Source of the DNA: a virus
IMG/VR virus record: IMGVR_UViG_3300046820_001502
Coordinates: 1 to 56,790 of that record
Direction: 5' to 3' (one strand)
DNA length: 56,790 nt
This document shows, in pieces, positions 49,421 to 56,790 of the stretch. Position 1 is the first letter of the stretch. Each line of letters begins with the position of its first letter. The notes beneath the pieces are model-generated. The model searched no databases. It was not told the DNA's origin and saw only the letters and a program-made list of their open reading frames with translations. The translations under genes were made by a program, and so were the position numbers.

Positions 49421-52400
49421 TTAGAATACAATTCTTGTAGCGACTAAGATGTCCCAAGTACCTCCAGTAATTGTTGCAATTAAATCAACAATACCTGCGG
49501 TTACTTGGACATTCCATTTAAGATTCGCGGTAGAACCATTCAAATCAGGTGATGACACATCAGTAAATGCGGCCCCCGCATTATCCCAAGTTGCATATAC
49601 TTGACCAACTCTTTTTTGACCTGCATTTCCTGTAATACAATATTCGAAGAACGCAGCACATCCAAAATCAGATCTAAATCTATCGATAGTGGTTGTTGTA
49701 GTTATACCTGTTGCGGTTTTAGTATTAACTTTATCGTAACTTCTATTTAGAGTTAATATACCGTCAGTTCCATTATATGTGAAATTAGTTTCTGCAACTA
49801 TTCCTCCCGAGCCGTCAGATGTTAGTATTTCATTATCCGAACCTGGTACTACAGGTGATGATCCGCTTGTACCATCAGTACCTGAAGTTCCATTTGTCCC
49901 TGACGTTCCATTAGTTCCGCTAGTACCATTTGTTCCTGACGTTCCGTTTGTTCCTGAAGTCCCATCTGTTCCATTAGTTCCTGAAGTCCCATCTGTTCCA
50001 TTAGTTCCTGAAGTACCGTTTGTTCCGTTAGTACCCGATGTCCCATCAGTACCTGAAGTTCCGTTAGTTCCATTTGTTCCCGAAGTCCCGTTAGTACCAT
50101 TCGTACCATTCGTACCATTCGTACCACTAGTACCATTAGTTCCGCTAGTACCATCAGTTCCATTAGTTCCTGATGTACCATTCGTACCATTAGTTCCATT
50201 TGTTCCTGAAGTACCGTTGGTTCCATTTGTTCCTGATGTACCATTAGTACCATTTGTTCCTGAAGTCCCATTAGTACCATCCGTACCATTCGTACCATTA
50301 GTTCCGCTTGTTCCGTTAGTTCCGTTAGTCCCATTTGTCCCCGAAGTACCATCAGTCCCGTTAGTACCTGATGTTCCGTTTGTACCATTTGTGCCTGAAG
50401 TTCCGTTGGTTCCATTAGTACCTGATGTTCCATCTGTTCCGTTAGTTCCATTAGTCCCCGAAGTTCCATCTGTTCCGTTAGTACCTGAAGTACCGTTGGT
50501 TCCGTTAGTACCTGAAGTACCATCTGTCCCATTAGTTCCGTTAGTCCCATTTGTACCAGAAGTCCCATCTGTTCCTGATGTTCCGTTAGTTCCATTTGTA
50601 CCGCTAGATCCATCTGTTCCGTTGGTTCCACTTGTACCATTAGTACCTGAAGTACCATTTACACCTGATATCCCACTAGTACCATCTGTCCCTGAAGTGC
50701 CGTTAGTTCCGCTAGTTCCATCTGTACCATTTGTACCATCGGTTCCTGAAGAGCCATTTGTCCCATCGGTTCCTGAAGAGCCATTTGTCCCATCGGTTCC
50801 TGAAGTTCCATTTGTCCCATCGGTTCCTGAAGTCCCATCTGTTCCGTCAACACCTGAAATACCACTTGTCCCATCTGTACCTGAAGTACCGTCTGTTCCA
50901 TTAGTCCCATCTGTTCCGCTTGAACCATTTGTTCCGTCAGTTCCACTTGTTCCATCTGTTCCATTTGTTCCTGAAGTCCCATCTGTTCCGTTTGTACCTG
51001 AGGTTCCATCTGTTCCATTTGTTCCTGAAGTCCCATCTGTTCCGTTTGTCCCCGAAGTACCATCTGTTCCGCTAGTACCATCAGTTCCATTCGTACCATT
51101 TGTTCCGCTAGTACCATCAGTTCCTGAACTTCCATCCGTACCATTTGTTCCGCTAGTACCATCAGTTCCATTCGTACCATTAGTTCCACTTGTTCCATTC
51201 GTACCACTTGATCCGTCTGTTCCATTAGTTCCCGAAGTTCCATCTGTTCCATTAGTTCCCGAAGTTCCGTCCGTTCCGTTTGTACCGCTTGAACCGTTTG
51301 TACCGCTTGAACCATTTGTTCCTGAAGTCCCATCTGTTCCATTTGTACCTGAAGTTCCATCCGTACCACTTGATCCATTTGTACCATCAGTTCCATCAGT
51401 CCCATTAGTACCTGAAGTTCCATCAGTCCCGTTTGTTCCACTAGTACCATCAGTACCCGAAGTACCATTTGTTCCGTCCGTACCGCTAGTACCATCAGTT
51501 CCATTTGTTCCACTAGTACCGTCTGTTCCATTTGTCCCTGAAGATCCATTTGTCCCATCTGTACCGCTAGTTCCATTTGTCCCATCTGTACCGCTAGTTC
51601 CGTCAGTACCATTAGTACCTGAAGTTCCATCTGTACCATCAGTTCCATTTGTACCACTAGTACCACTAGTACCATCTGTTCCATTTGTACCTGAAGTACC
51701 ATCTGTTCCATTTGTACCTGAAGTTCCATCTGTTCCACTTGAACCATCTGTACCATTCGTCCCACTAGTCCCATCAGTCCCTGAAGTCCCATCTGTCCCG
51801 TTAGTTCCGCTTGAACCATCTGTTCCGTCTGTCCCATTTGTACCCGAAGTACCATCTGTTCCGCTAGTTCCATCTGTACCATTAGTTCCGTCTGTACCTG
51901 AAGTACCATCTGTTCCATTTGTACCGTCAGTACCTGAGGTTCCATCTGTACCATTAGTTCCTGATGTACCATTAGTTCCTGATGTTCCGTTAGTACCATC
52001 TGTACCTGAAGTCCCATCTGTTCCATTTGTTCCGCTAGTCCCATCTGTTCCATTTGTTCCGCTAGTCCCATCTGTTCCATTTGTTCCGCTAGTTCCATCT
52101 GTACCATTTGTTCCGCTAGTTCCATCTGTACCATTTGTACCGTCAGTACCATTTGTTCCTGAAGTTCCGTCTGTTCCATCTGTTCCTGAAGTTCCATCTG
52201 TTCCATCTGTTCCTGAAGTTCCGTCTGTACCATTTGTACCCGAAGTCCCATCAGTACCATTTGTTCCATTTGTTCCATCTGTACCATTAGTTCCTGAAGT
52301 TCCGTCCGTACCACTAGTACCATCAGATCCATCTGTTCCGTTTGTACCACTTGAACCGTCAGTTCCATTAGTTCCCGACGTACCATTTGTTCCGTTAGTT

Positions 52401-53536
52401 CCTGATGTACCGTTGGTACCATTTGTTCCTGAAGTTCCGTTTACTCCAGATATACCACTTGTCCCATCAGTCCCTGAAGTTCCGTCTGTTCCGCTAGTCC
52501 CATCAGTTCCGTTTGTGCCTGATGATCCGTCTGTTCCGTTTGTGCCACTACTACCTGAAGTACCGTCTGTTCCGCTAGTTCCGTCTGTTCCGTTAGTTCC
52601 CGACGAACCGTCTGTTCCGTTAGTTCCCGACGAACCATCTGTACCATTTGTTCCGCTAGTTCCGTCTGTACCACTAGTCCCATCGGTTCCTGAAGTTCCA
52701 TCAGTCCCATTTGTACCCGAAGATCCATCAGTACCATTAGTTCCACTACTTCCATCAGTACCATTTGTACCTGACGTTCCATTTACACCTGATAATCCGC
52801 TTGTTCCATCTGTTCCGCTTGTTCCATCTGTTCCACTTGTTCCATCTGTTCCACTTGTTCCATCTGTTCCACTTGTTCCATCAGTTCCTGAAGTTCCGTC
52901 TGTTCCACTACTTCCGTCCGTACCATTTGTACCTGAAGACCCATCTGTCCCGTTAGTACCACTTGATCCATCAGTACCATTTGTTCCGCTAGTTCCATCT
53001 GACCCACTAGTTCCATCAGTTCCTGAAGTTCCATCTGTTCCTGAAGTTCCATCTGTTCCACTTGAACCTGAAGACCCACTTGAACCTGAAGACCCACTTG
53101 AACCTGAAGACCCACTCGATCCTGAAGATCCATTAGTTCCGTCTGTTCCACTTGATCCTGAAGATCCGCTTGAACCTGAAGACCCACTCGATCCTGAAGA
53201 TCCACTCGATCCTGATGAACCTGAACTACCTGATGAACCTGAACTACCTGATGAACCGCTTGATCCTGAACTACCTGATGAACCTGAACTACCTGCAGTT
53301 CCTGATCCACCACTTGTACCACTTGAACCATCTGTTCCTGAAGTACCGTCTGTACCTGAACTACCACTACTTCCTGTGGCACCACTTAAAATTGCCTGTA
53401 AATCACTTAAAGGAGCATAATAAGAAGAACCTTGTGGGCTCTGAGAAGTGTCTCCCGTAACAACTACGTGAAAAATATCGTTTAAGGTTACAGCTGAAAC
53501 CCTACTCCTGTCCGTTAATCTACTATATACTGGCAT
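49421..53536 (-). CDS. Second collagen-like tail fibre (G-S-S / G-T-D / G-T-N)
   Basis: 1371 residues. The first 50 (MPVYSRLTDRSRVSAVTLND ... DLQAILSG) are an attachment segment. Residues about 51-1228 are Gly triplets: G-S-S runs near the N-terminus, then G-T-D/G-T-S, shifting to G-T-N/G-T-S toward the C-terminus, with GISGVNGTS or GLSGVNGTS interruptions at several places. After SPVVPGSDNEILTSDGSGGI comes a 120-residue beta head (RFRSDFGCAAFFEYCITGNA, VGQVYATWDNAG, TGGTWDILVATRIVF), a pattern frequent at phage fibre tips. If triple-helical, the shaft would be about 0.34 micrometre. A TATTTAT lies 8 bases before the ATG. Confidence 0.85.
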   Translation of the reverse strand: MPVYSRLTDRSRVSAVTLNDIFHVVVTGDTSQSPQGSSYYAPLSDLQAILSGATGSSGSSGTDGTSGTDGSSGTSGGSGTAGSSGSSGSSGSSGSSGSSGSSGSSGSSGSSGSSGSSGSSGSSGSSGSSGTDGTNGSSGSSGSSGSSGSSGSSGSSGSSGTDGTSGTDGTSGTDGTSGSDGTSGTNGTDGSSGTNGTDGSSGTNGTDGSSGTDGTSGTDGTSGTDGTSGTDGTSGTDGTSGTDGTSGLSGVNGTSGTNGTDGSSGTNGTDGSSGTNGTDGTSGTDGTSGTDGTSGTNGTDGSSGTNGTDGSSGTNGTDGTSGTDGTSGSSGTNGTDGSSGTNGTDGTSGTDGTSGTDGTSGISGVNGTSGTNGTNGTSGTNGTNGTSGTNGTDGSSGTNGTDGSDGTSGTDGTSGTNGTDGTNGTNGTDGTSGTNGTDGTSGTDGTDGTSGTDGTDGTSGTNGTDGTNGTDGTSGTNGTDGTSGTNGTDGTSGTNGTDGTSGTNGTDGTSGTDGTNGTSGTNGTSGTNGTDGTSGTDGTNGTDGTSGTDGTNGTDGTSGTDGTSGTNGTDGTDGSSGTNGTDGTSGTDGTSGTNGTDGSSGTDGTSGTNGTDGTSGTNGTDGTSGTSGTNGTDGTDGTSGTNGTDGTSGTDGTNGTSGTDGTNGSSGTNGTDGTSGTNGTDGTSGTDGTNGTSGTDGTSGTNGTDGTSGTNGTDGTDGTNGSSGTDGTSGTNGTDGTSGTNGSSGTNGSSGTNGTDGTSGTNGTDGTSGTNGTDGSSGTNGTSGTNGTNGTDGTSGTNGTDGSSGTDGTSGTNGTNGTDGTSGTDGTSGTNGTDGTSGTNGTDGTSGTNGTDGTSGTNGTDGTSGTDGTNGSSGTDGTNGTDGTSGTDGTSGISGVDGTDGTSGTDGTNGTSGTDGTNGSSGTDGTNGSSGTDGTNGTDGTSGTNGTSGTDGTSGISGVNGTSGTNGTSGTNGTDGSSGTNGTNGTSGTDGTSGTNGTNGTNGTDGTSGTNGTNGTSGTNGTDGTSGTNGTNGTDGTSGTNGTNGTSGTNGTNGTSGTNGTDGTSGTNGTNGTNGTSGTNGTNGTDGTNGTSGTNGTNGTSGTNGTNGTSGTNGTNGTNGTSGTNGTDGTSGTNGTSGTNGTNGTNGTNGTSGTNGTNGTSGTDGTSGTNGTNGTSGTNGTDGTSGTNGTDGTSGTNGTSGTNGTSGTNGTSGTNGTSGTDGTSGSSPVVPGSDNEILTSDGSGGIVAETNFTYNGTDGILTLNRSYDKVNTKTATGITTTTTIDRFRSDFGCAAFFEYCITGNAGQKRVGQVYATWDNAGAAFTDVSSPDLNGSTANLKWNVQVTAGIVDLIATITGGTWDILVATRIVF
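49857..53387 (-). repeat. 9-base-unit collagen-like repeat array (G-S-S/G-T-D/G-T-N)
   Basis: About 3.5 kb of GGN (ACN or TCN) (AAY, GAY or TCN) codons with a composition gradient along the protein: Ser-rich at the N-terminal end, Asp-rich in the middle, Asn-rich at the C-terminal end. Confidence 0.9.
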
Positions 53537-53544
53537 TTCAAACT

Positions 53545-53551
53545 ATAAATA
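53545..53551 (-). promoter_or_regulatory. TATTTAT late-promoter-like element
   Basis: TATTTAT on the coding strand, 8 bases before the ATG of the second collagen fibre (53536). Confidence 0.5.
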
Positions 53552-53614
53552 TTTATGACTTGTGAAGTATCTACTCATATTATAATAATTATTTAACTTT
53601 ATTGTTTATAAAGA

Positions 53615-54043
53615 TTAAATTGCAAAATTACTACATGGTATAAAACTTCCTGATGCCGTAGGCGTAACTGTTGGCGTTAAAGTATGTATTGGGGTTCGAG
53701 TAGGAGTTGGTGTTGGTGTACTTGAAGAACAAGGTAAAGGTGATGTTGTCGGACTTGGTGTTGGTGTTGCAGTTGGTGTAGGTGTTTTAGTCGGTGTATG
53801 TGTTGGGGTTGTTGTTGGTGTAGGTCTTGGTACATTTAAAAAATAAGGACAATCTGTACCAACTACTAATATTGTGTATGTTCCAAAAACTTCTCTTGGT
53901 GGAATTAGTAATGAAGGATCAAATGTAAATGGTAATGTAACTTCCCCAAGATTGATCACCACATCACTATTATCCGGTTTAAATAAAACTTCCGCCAATT
54001 CACCCTCATTAAAAACACTATTGATTATAATATTTTGACTCAT
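53615..54043 (-). CDS. Small adhesin with docking module and long Pro/Thr linker
   Basis: 142 residues from the ATG at 54043 ([11 protein letters not shown]), chosen because it follows the upstream stop by 2 bases; a longer version would overlap the previous gene. Residues 1-75 align with the docking module of the 683-residue protein at 23969-26020 (V-x-F-x-P, I-x-L-G-x-x-T-x-P-F, P-x-x-x-x-G-x-Y, Y-x-L/F-N-V). The remaining half is a Thr/Pro linker ([18 protein letters not shown]-type) with two Cys (PLPCSSS and FIPCSNF) and ends almost directly after it, without a tip domain. The gene may therefore be truncated, or the linker itself may be the functional (for example glycan-bearing) end. Confidence 0.65.
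   Translation of the reverse strand: MSQNIIINSVFNEGELAEVLFKPDNSDVVINLGEVTLPFTFDPSLLIPPREVFGTYTILVVGTDCPYFLNVPRPTPTTTPTHTPTKTPTPTATPTPSPTTSPLPCSSSTPTPTPTRTPIHTLTPTVTPTASGSFIPCSNFAI
53645..53830 (-). repeat. Pro/Thr linker repeat
   Basis: PTPT-coding low-complexity DNA filling about half of the gene at 53615-54043. Confidence 0.8.
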
Positions 54044-54045
54044 AA

Positions 54046-56235
54046 TTAATTGACTATTGTGTATGAAAAATCGTTTATAGCACAAGCCAAAATATCACAA
54101 TTAGGACAATCAGGATCGAACATCATGAAAGGTTCCTTTAATATTGAAAAGTTATGTTTAACTTCGGGTGCTGATAATGGTTCTGTATAAAATCTAAATT
54201 GAGAAATTGCACCATCAAAAGTCCCTGCAAAGTTTTCTTCTAATAATATGTGTGTTTTTAATTTATTTAATGTTGTAGCACTTAAAATATTTTCAGGAAA
54301 ACATTCAGGATCTTGGATATATAAACCTGGTGATGTTGCGGTAATTGCAGATAAAGTTAAATTTTCATGAAGTCCTTGAGTCCCTCCACCCCAAGACATA
54401 TTAAATGGAACCGCAACTTGTTTTTCTTTATCCGTATCCAAAGCACGAGGTATAACCTCTTCAAAATCTTCAATAGTGTAAAATATTCTACCATTTATAT
54501 AGATCTTTAATCTACCAAGTCTGAACTTTGTTTCATCTAACCAAGTTTGATTCAACGCAACTAATTCAATTTGTTCAGGAAATGCACCACCATTTGTATA
54601 TGGAGGAGCAATAAGAGCAATTGCATTATTTGCTAAACTTTGTAAAAATTCAACTCTTGTTATTTGATCTAACCCACCAAACCATCTTAAATCACAATAA
54701 TCTAAAAACGTATATCTTTCAAATACGACATCAACTTGGAACCAGTGTTCAAGATTCAACCATGCAGGATTTACCGTATTACAATACGGATATATTGGTG
54801 GAGTACAAATATCAACAATAGTATAACCTGTTGTGTAAGTTTGTCCTGTGATACAACTACCTGTAGTTTCACACACACCTGTTATTTTAATTGCTCTAAT
54901 CCCAATACCAGGATTTTTAGGATCACCACATAATCTAACTGAAAAATTATTAGACAACGCATCAAATTTAGGATCAACCTCACATGTATTTTGTACTGAT
55001 GAAAAAGTGTAAGATGGATACTTCGGAGGACAATAACAAGCGTCGGACTCACAACCACAAGCCGGACAAGAGGTACAACAAGGTGTTGTTTTTGGGCAAT
55101 TAACAACCGTAGAATAACTATCACAAGGTACTGTTGGGGTTGGTGTAGGAGTTGGTGTTGGGCTTGGGACCATTATGGTTTTACAATCGTGATCAAAACA
55201 CATCCATCCACAAGTCAAACAAGGTTGCAAATTACAACCGCAACCACATGTTAGTTTTTCTTTATCATCTCCTTTACATAAATCACAACCGTAATTTAAA
55301 TGTGGGTCATATTCACCACCTTTTGTTCTTGGTGGATATACGTATATACATCTACTATTTGTAATATAATAATCACAACAAGCACAAGTTTCTTCTTTTG
55401 TTAATCCTGATGTAACTCTCACATAATTAGGTTCACATTTTGGTGACCCATCGGCGTAATGATAAAATTTATTTTCCGCTCTTGTACCTAAGTAAAAGAA
55501 AGTGTTTCTATTATTTGGGTAAATTTGGTTTAATGTTGTGTATCCTGGTGGTGGTGTATATTCATCAACAAACCTCGGTTTTAATAACATCTCAACGGTC
55601 CACCCTTTTTTCATTCTTTCAGGTAGAATTTCATAATCATAACCAAACAATTTATAAAACCCTTGATAAAACCCACCATATAACTCAACGTATCTACCAA
55701 TAACAGGAGCCGTTTTTGAGACCATTTGGTATGTTGTATATAAAGGAACACCTGAAAACTTATGGTTTTGAGGAACATTTGTTGTTGTTTGAATAAATTT
55801 CATTCTTCTGTCGTAGAATAACCTATCAAACTTCTCAACGTCATCAAAAAATCCATTAGTATAACTTAATGTATCTCCCTTTATTTTATTTACCAATCCA
55901 TTATCAACGCCAGTAAGACCTATATCACATGTTGTACCTGCGGTAAAACAATCAAAATTCAAATCATCAGGTTGATAATAATTTTCAGACACAATTACAT
56001 TATTAGGATTATAAACACCATAACTTAAGTTTATATTTTGTGCTGATGAAGGATTATTTAAATCCACATTAACAGGAAGTTTTTTTCCGTTATCAACCGC
56101 AATAATAAAAGGTGAAAAAATTACTTCTTGATTAAAGTCTATTTCGTCTGATGCCAAAGACATATCTTGCCCGTCATAAATAACTTGCAGTTTTAACTTT
56201 GGGTAGTTATATTGATTTATATTTTGGTATGCCAT
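54046..56235 (-). CDS. Tail/baseplate protein with LamG-like domain and Cys-rich insert
   Basis: 729 residues. The start ([15 protein letters not shown]) resembles the docking modules at 22807-23649 and 26656-28218 (L-P-x-L-K-L-Q-V-x-x-D-G). About residues 190-240 and 500-710 carry strands of a split concanavalin/LamG-type fold ([65 protein letters not shown]). Between them (about 283-420) is an insert dense in Cys: [28 protein letters not shown], then a short [10 protein letters not shown] linker and [10 protein letters not shown]. The protein ends with another cluster, [12 protein letters not shown]. The clusters could bind zinc or form disulphides. It begins the minus-strand run that ends with the small adhesin and has a TATTTAT 11 bases upstream. 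I infer a structural tail component. Confidence 0.65.
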   Translation of the reverse strand: MAYQNINQYNYPKLKLQVIYDGQDMSLASDEIDFNQEVIFSPFIIAVDNGKKLPVNVDLNNPSSAQNINLSYGVYNPNNVIVSENYYQPDDLNFDCFTAGTTCDIGLTGVDNGLVNKIKGDTLSYTNGFFDDVEKFDRLFYDRRMKFIQTTTNVPQNHKFSGVPLYTTYQMVSKTAPVIGRYVELYGGFYQGFYKLFGYDYEILPERMKKGWTVEMLLKPRFVDEYTPPPGYTTLNQIYPNNRNTFFYLGTRAENKFYHYADGSPKCEPNYVRVTSGLTKEETCACCDYYITNSRCIYVYPPRTKGGEYDPHLNYGCDLCKGDDKEKLTCGCGCNLQPCLTCGWMCFDHDCKTIMVPSPTPTPTPTPTVPCDSYSTVVNCPKTTPCCTSCPACGCESDACYCPPKYPSYTFSSVQNTCEVDPKFDALSNNFSVRLCGDPKNPGIGIRAIKITGVCETTGSCITGQTYTTGYTIVDICTPPIYPYCNTVNPAWLNLEHWFQVDVVFERYTFLDYCDLRWFGGLDQITRVEFLQSLANNAIALIAPPYTNGGAFPEQIELVALNQTWLDETKFRLGRLKIYINGRIFYTIEDFEEVIPRALDTDKEKQVAVPFNMSWGGGTQGLHENLTLSAITATSPGLYIQDPECFPENILSATTLNKLKTHILLEENFAGTFDGAISQFRFYTEPLSAPEVKHNFSILKEPFMMFDPDCPNCDILACAINDFSYTIVN
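55135..55170 (-). repeat. Short Pro/Thr repeat between Cys clusters
   Basis: Encodes [14 protein letters not shown] inside the Cys-rich insert of the gene at 54046-56235. Confidence 0.7.
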
Positions 56236-56246
56236 CAGTTTTACTT

Positions 56247-56253
56247 ATAAATA
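56247..56253 (-). promoter_or_regulatory. TATTTAT late-promoter-like element
   Basis: TATTTAT on the coding strand, 11 bases before the ATG at 56235. Confidence 0.5.
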
Positions 56254-56266
56254 CAACAAATGAAAG

Positions 56267-56273
56267 TATTTAT
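56267..56273 (+). promoter_or_regulatory. TATTTAT late-promoter-like element
   Basis: TATTTAT on the plus strand, 15 bases before the ATG at 56289, so the same 53-base gap has one oriented element for each divergent gene. Confidence 0.5.
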
Positions 56274-56288
56274 TAAGAAAATTGTATC

Positions 56289-56790
56289 ATGGTTAAACTT
56301 AATAGTGAGTATTTCAACAGCCCGTATTATTTCTATTTGAAAGATAAGGGTGATAAAGTTGCGATATATTATTCTGTATCTGATACTTTAACTGAGTCAA
56401 GAAAAAATGATAATGTTATTGTTGTAGATAAATCTATTTTTGAAGACATGCAAAAAGTTATTGCATCAATTTTAAAATCAGGAAAAAAACTTACAAAGGA
56501 ATACGTACATAAATTATTAGATTCAAAGGCCAAAAGTGTTGAGAAACCTGACGGTGAATTAGGTGAACTTGTAAATCCTGATGGATCTATAATCGGATCA
56601 AGTATTCCAATTTTAAACCAAAGAAATTTGGCCAAGAAAACTATGGACCAAACTGTTCGTATGAGTAAATCAACTCAGTTCCCATTCATCCGTGTATATT
56701 ATGGTGAGAATGAAGATAAAGGTGAAAATATAGTATCTGAGGAAGACTCAACGTGTCCAGAACACGTTAGTCCAAGTGGTAAAAAAACTA
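56289..56790 (+). CDS. Partial protein of unknown function (3' end outside window)
   Basis: 167 codons in an open plus-strand frame from the ATG at 56289 to the right edge: MVKLNSEYFNSPYYFYLKDK, then KVAIYYSVSDTLTESRKN, LLDSKAKSVEKPDGELGELV and QFPFIRVYYGENEDKGENIV. It is mixed alpha/beta and Lys- and Asp-rich, with one Cys and no recognised motif. A late-type TATTTAT element 15 bases upstream suggests it belongs to the structural set, possibly a head or neck gene starting the next plus-strand group. Function not recognised. Confidence 0.6.
   Translation, partial: MVKLNSEYFNSPYYFYLKDKGDKVAIYYSVSDTLTESRKNDNVIVVDKSIFEDMQKVIASILKSGKKLTKEYVHKLLDSKAKSVEKPDGELGELVNPDGSIIGSSIPILNQRNLAKKTMDQTVRMSKSTQFPFIRVYYGENEDKGENIVSEEDSTCPEHVSPSGKKT

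Noticed and set aside
41705-53387. CRISPR or satellite array
   Set aside because: Units are 9-base codon triplets in frame with a protein; no spacers of uniform length and no cas genes.
22807-56235. Diversity-generating retroelement acting on the adhesins
   Set aside because: No reverse transcriptase and no adenine-biased template/variable repeat pair were seen in the window.
1-56790. tRNA or other structured RNA genes
   Set aside because: No cloverleaf or riboswitch-like stretch was noticed in the short gaps; a dedicated scan could not be run.

Overview
This window looks like part of the late (virion) region of a large T4-like contractile-tailed phage, AT-rich (about one third G+C by eye). 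The T4-type parts visible are a tail sheath, a 162-residue tail tube, a gp26-type tail-assembly chaperone, a gp15-like tail terminator, gp13/gp14-like neck proteins, a probable tape measure and a T4-type family B DNA polymerase. Start codons mostly lack a Shine-Dalgarno sequence and are instead preceded by a short AT element (TATTTAT). Together with the low G+C this fits a Bacteroidota host, but the host is an inference. No tRNA, integrase, insertion sequence or CRISPR was seen, and coding is very dense: no gap between genes exceeds about 125 bases.

Layout. 1-9190, minus strand: a very large baseplate or tail protein running off the left edge, tape measure, chaperone pair with a probable +1 frameshift, tail tube and a HAD phosphatase. 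9259-14433: tail sheath and two neck/terminator genes, with a 54-residue plus-strand gene between. 14483-19918, plus strand: SNF2-type helicase, a composite protein with a zincin-like segment and a complete Fe/Mn superoxide dismutase domain, a neck protein and a small beta-rich protein. 19889-22720: DNA polymerase. 22807-28218: modular tail adhesins with Pro/Thr linkers. 28246-39667: a glycosylation and decoration block (HtrL/YibB-type, GT60-type and GT9-type transferases, a carbamoyltransferase, FkbM methyltransferases and a GT4 + TibC-like + FkbM composite), interleaved with two small structural genes. 39724-53536: two giant collagen-like fibres with Gly-Thr-Asn/Ser/Asp triplets over about 6.1 kb and 3.5 kb. 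53615-56235: further adhesin/tail proteins. 56289-end: a partial plus-strand gene.

How the genes may work together. The adhesins share a few N-terminal modules, join them to varied C-termini through Thr/Pro or collagen linkers, and sit among enzymes whose closest families glycosylate proteins (GT60 polypeptide GlcNAc transferases; TibC-like O-heptosyltransferases). The most interesting hypothesis is that the phage glycosylates, methylates and carbamoylates its own Thr-rich linkers and proline-poor collagen fibres. The alternative is that the enzymes remodel host surface glycans. A TATTTAT element precedes nearly all structural genes but none of the sugar enzymes, which suggests a late promoter class.
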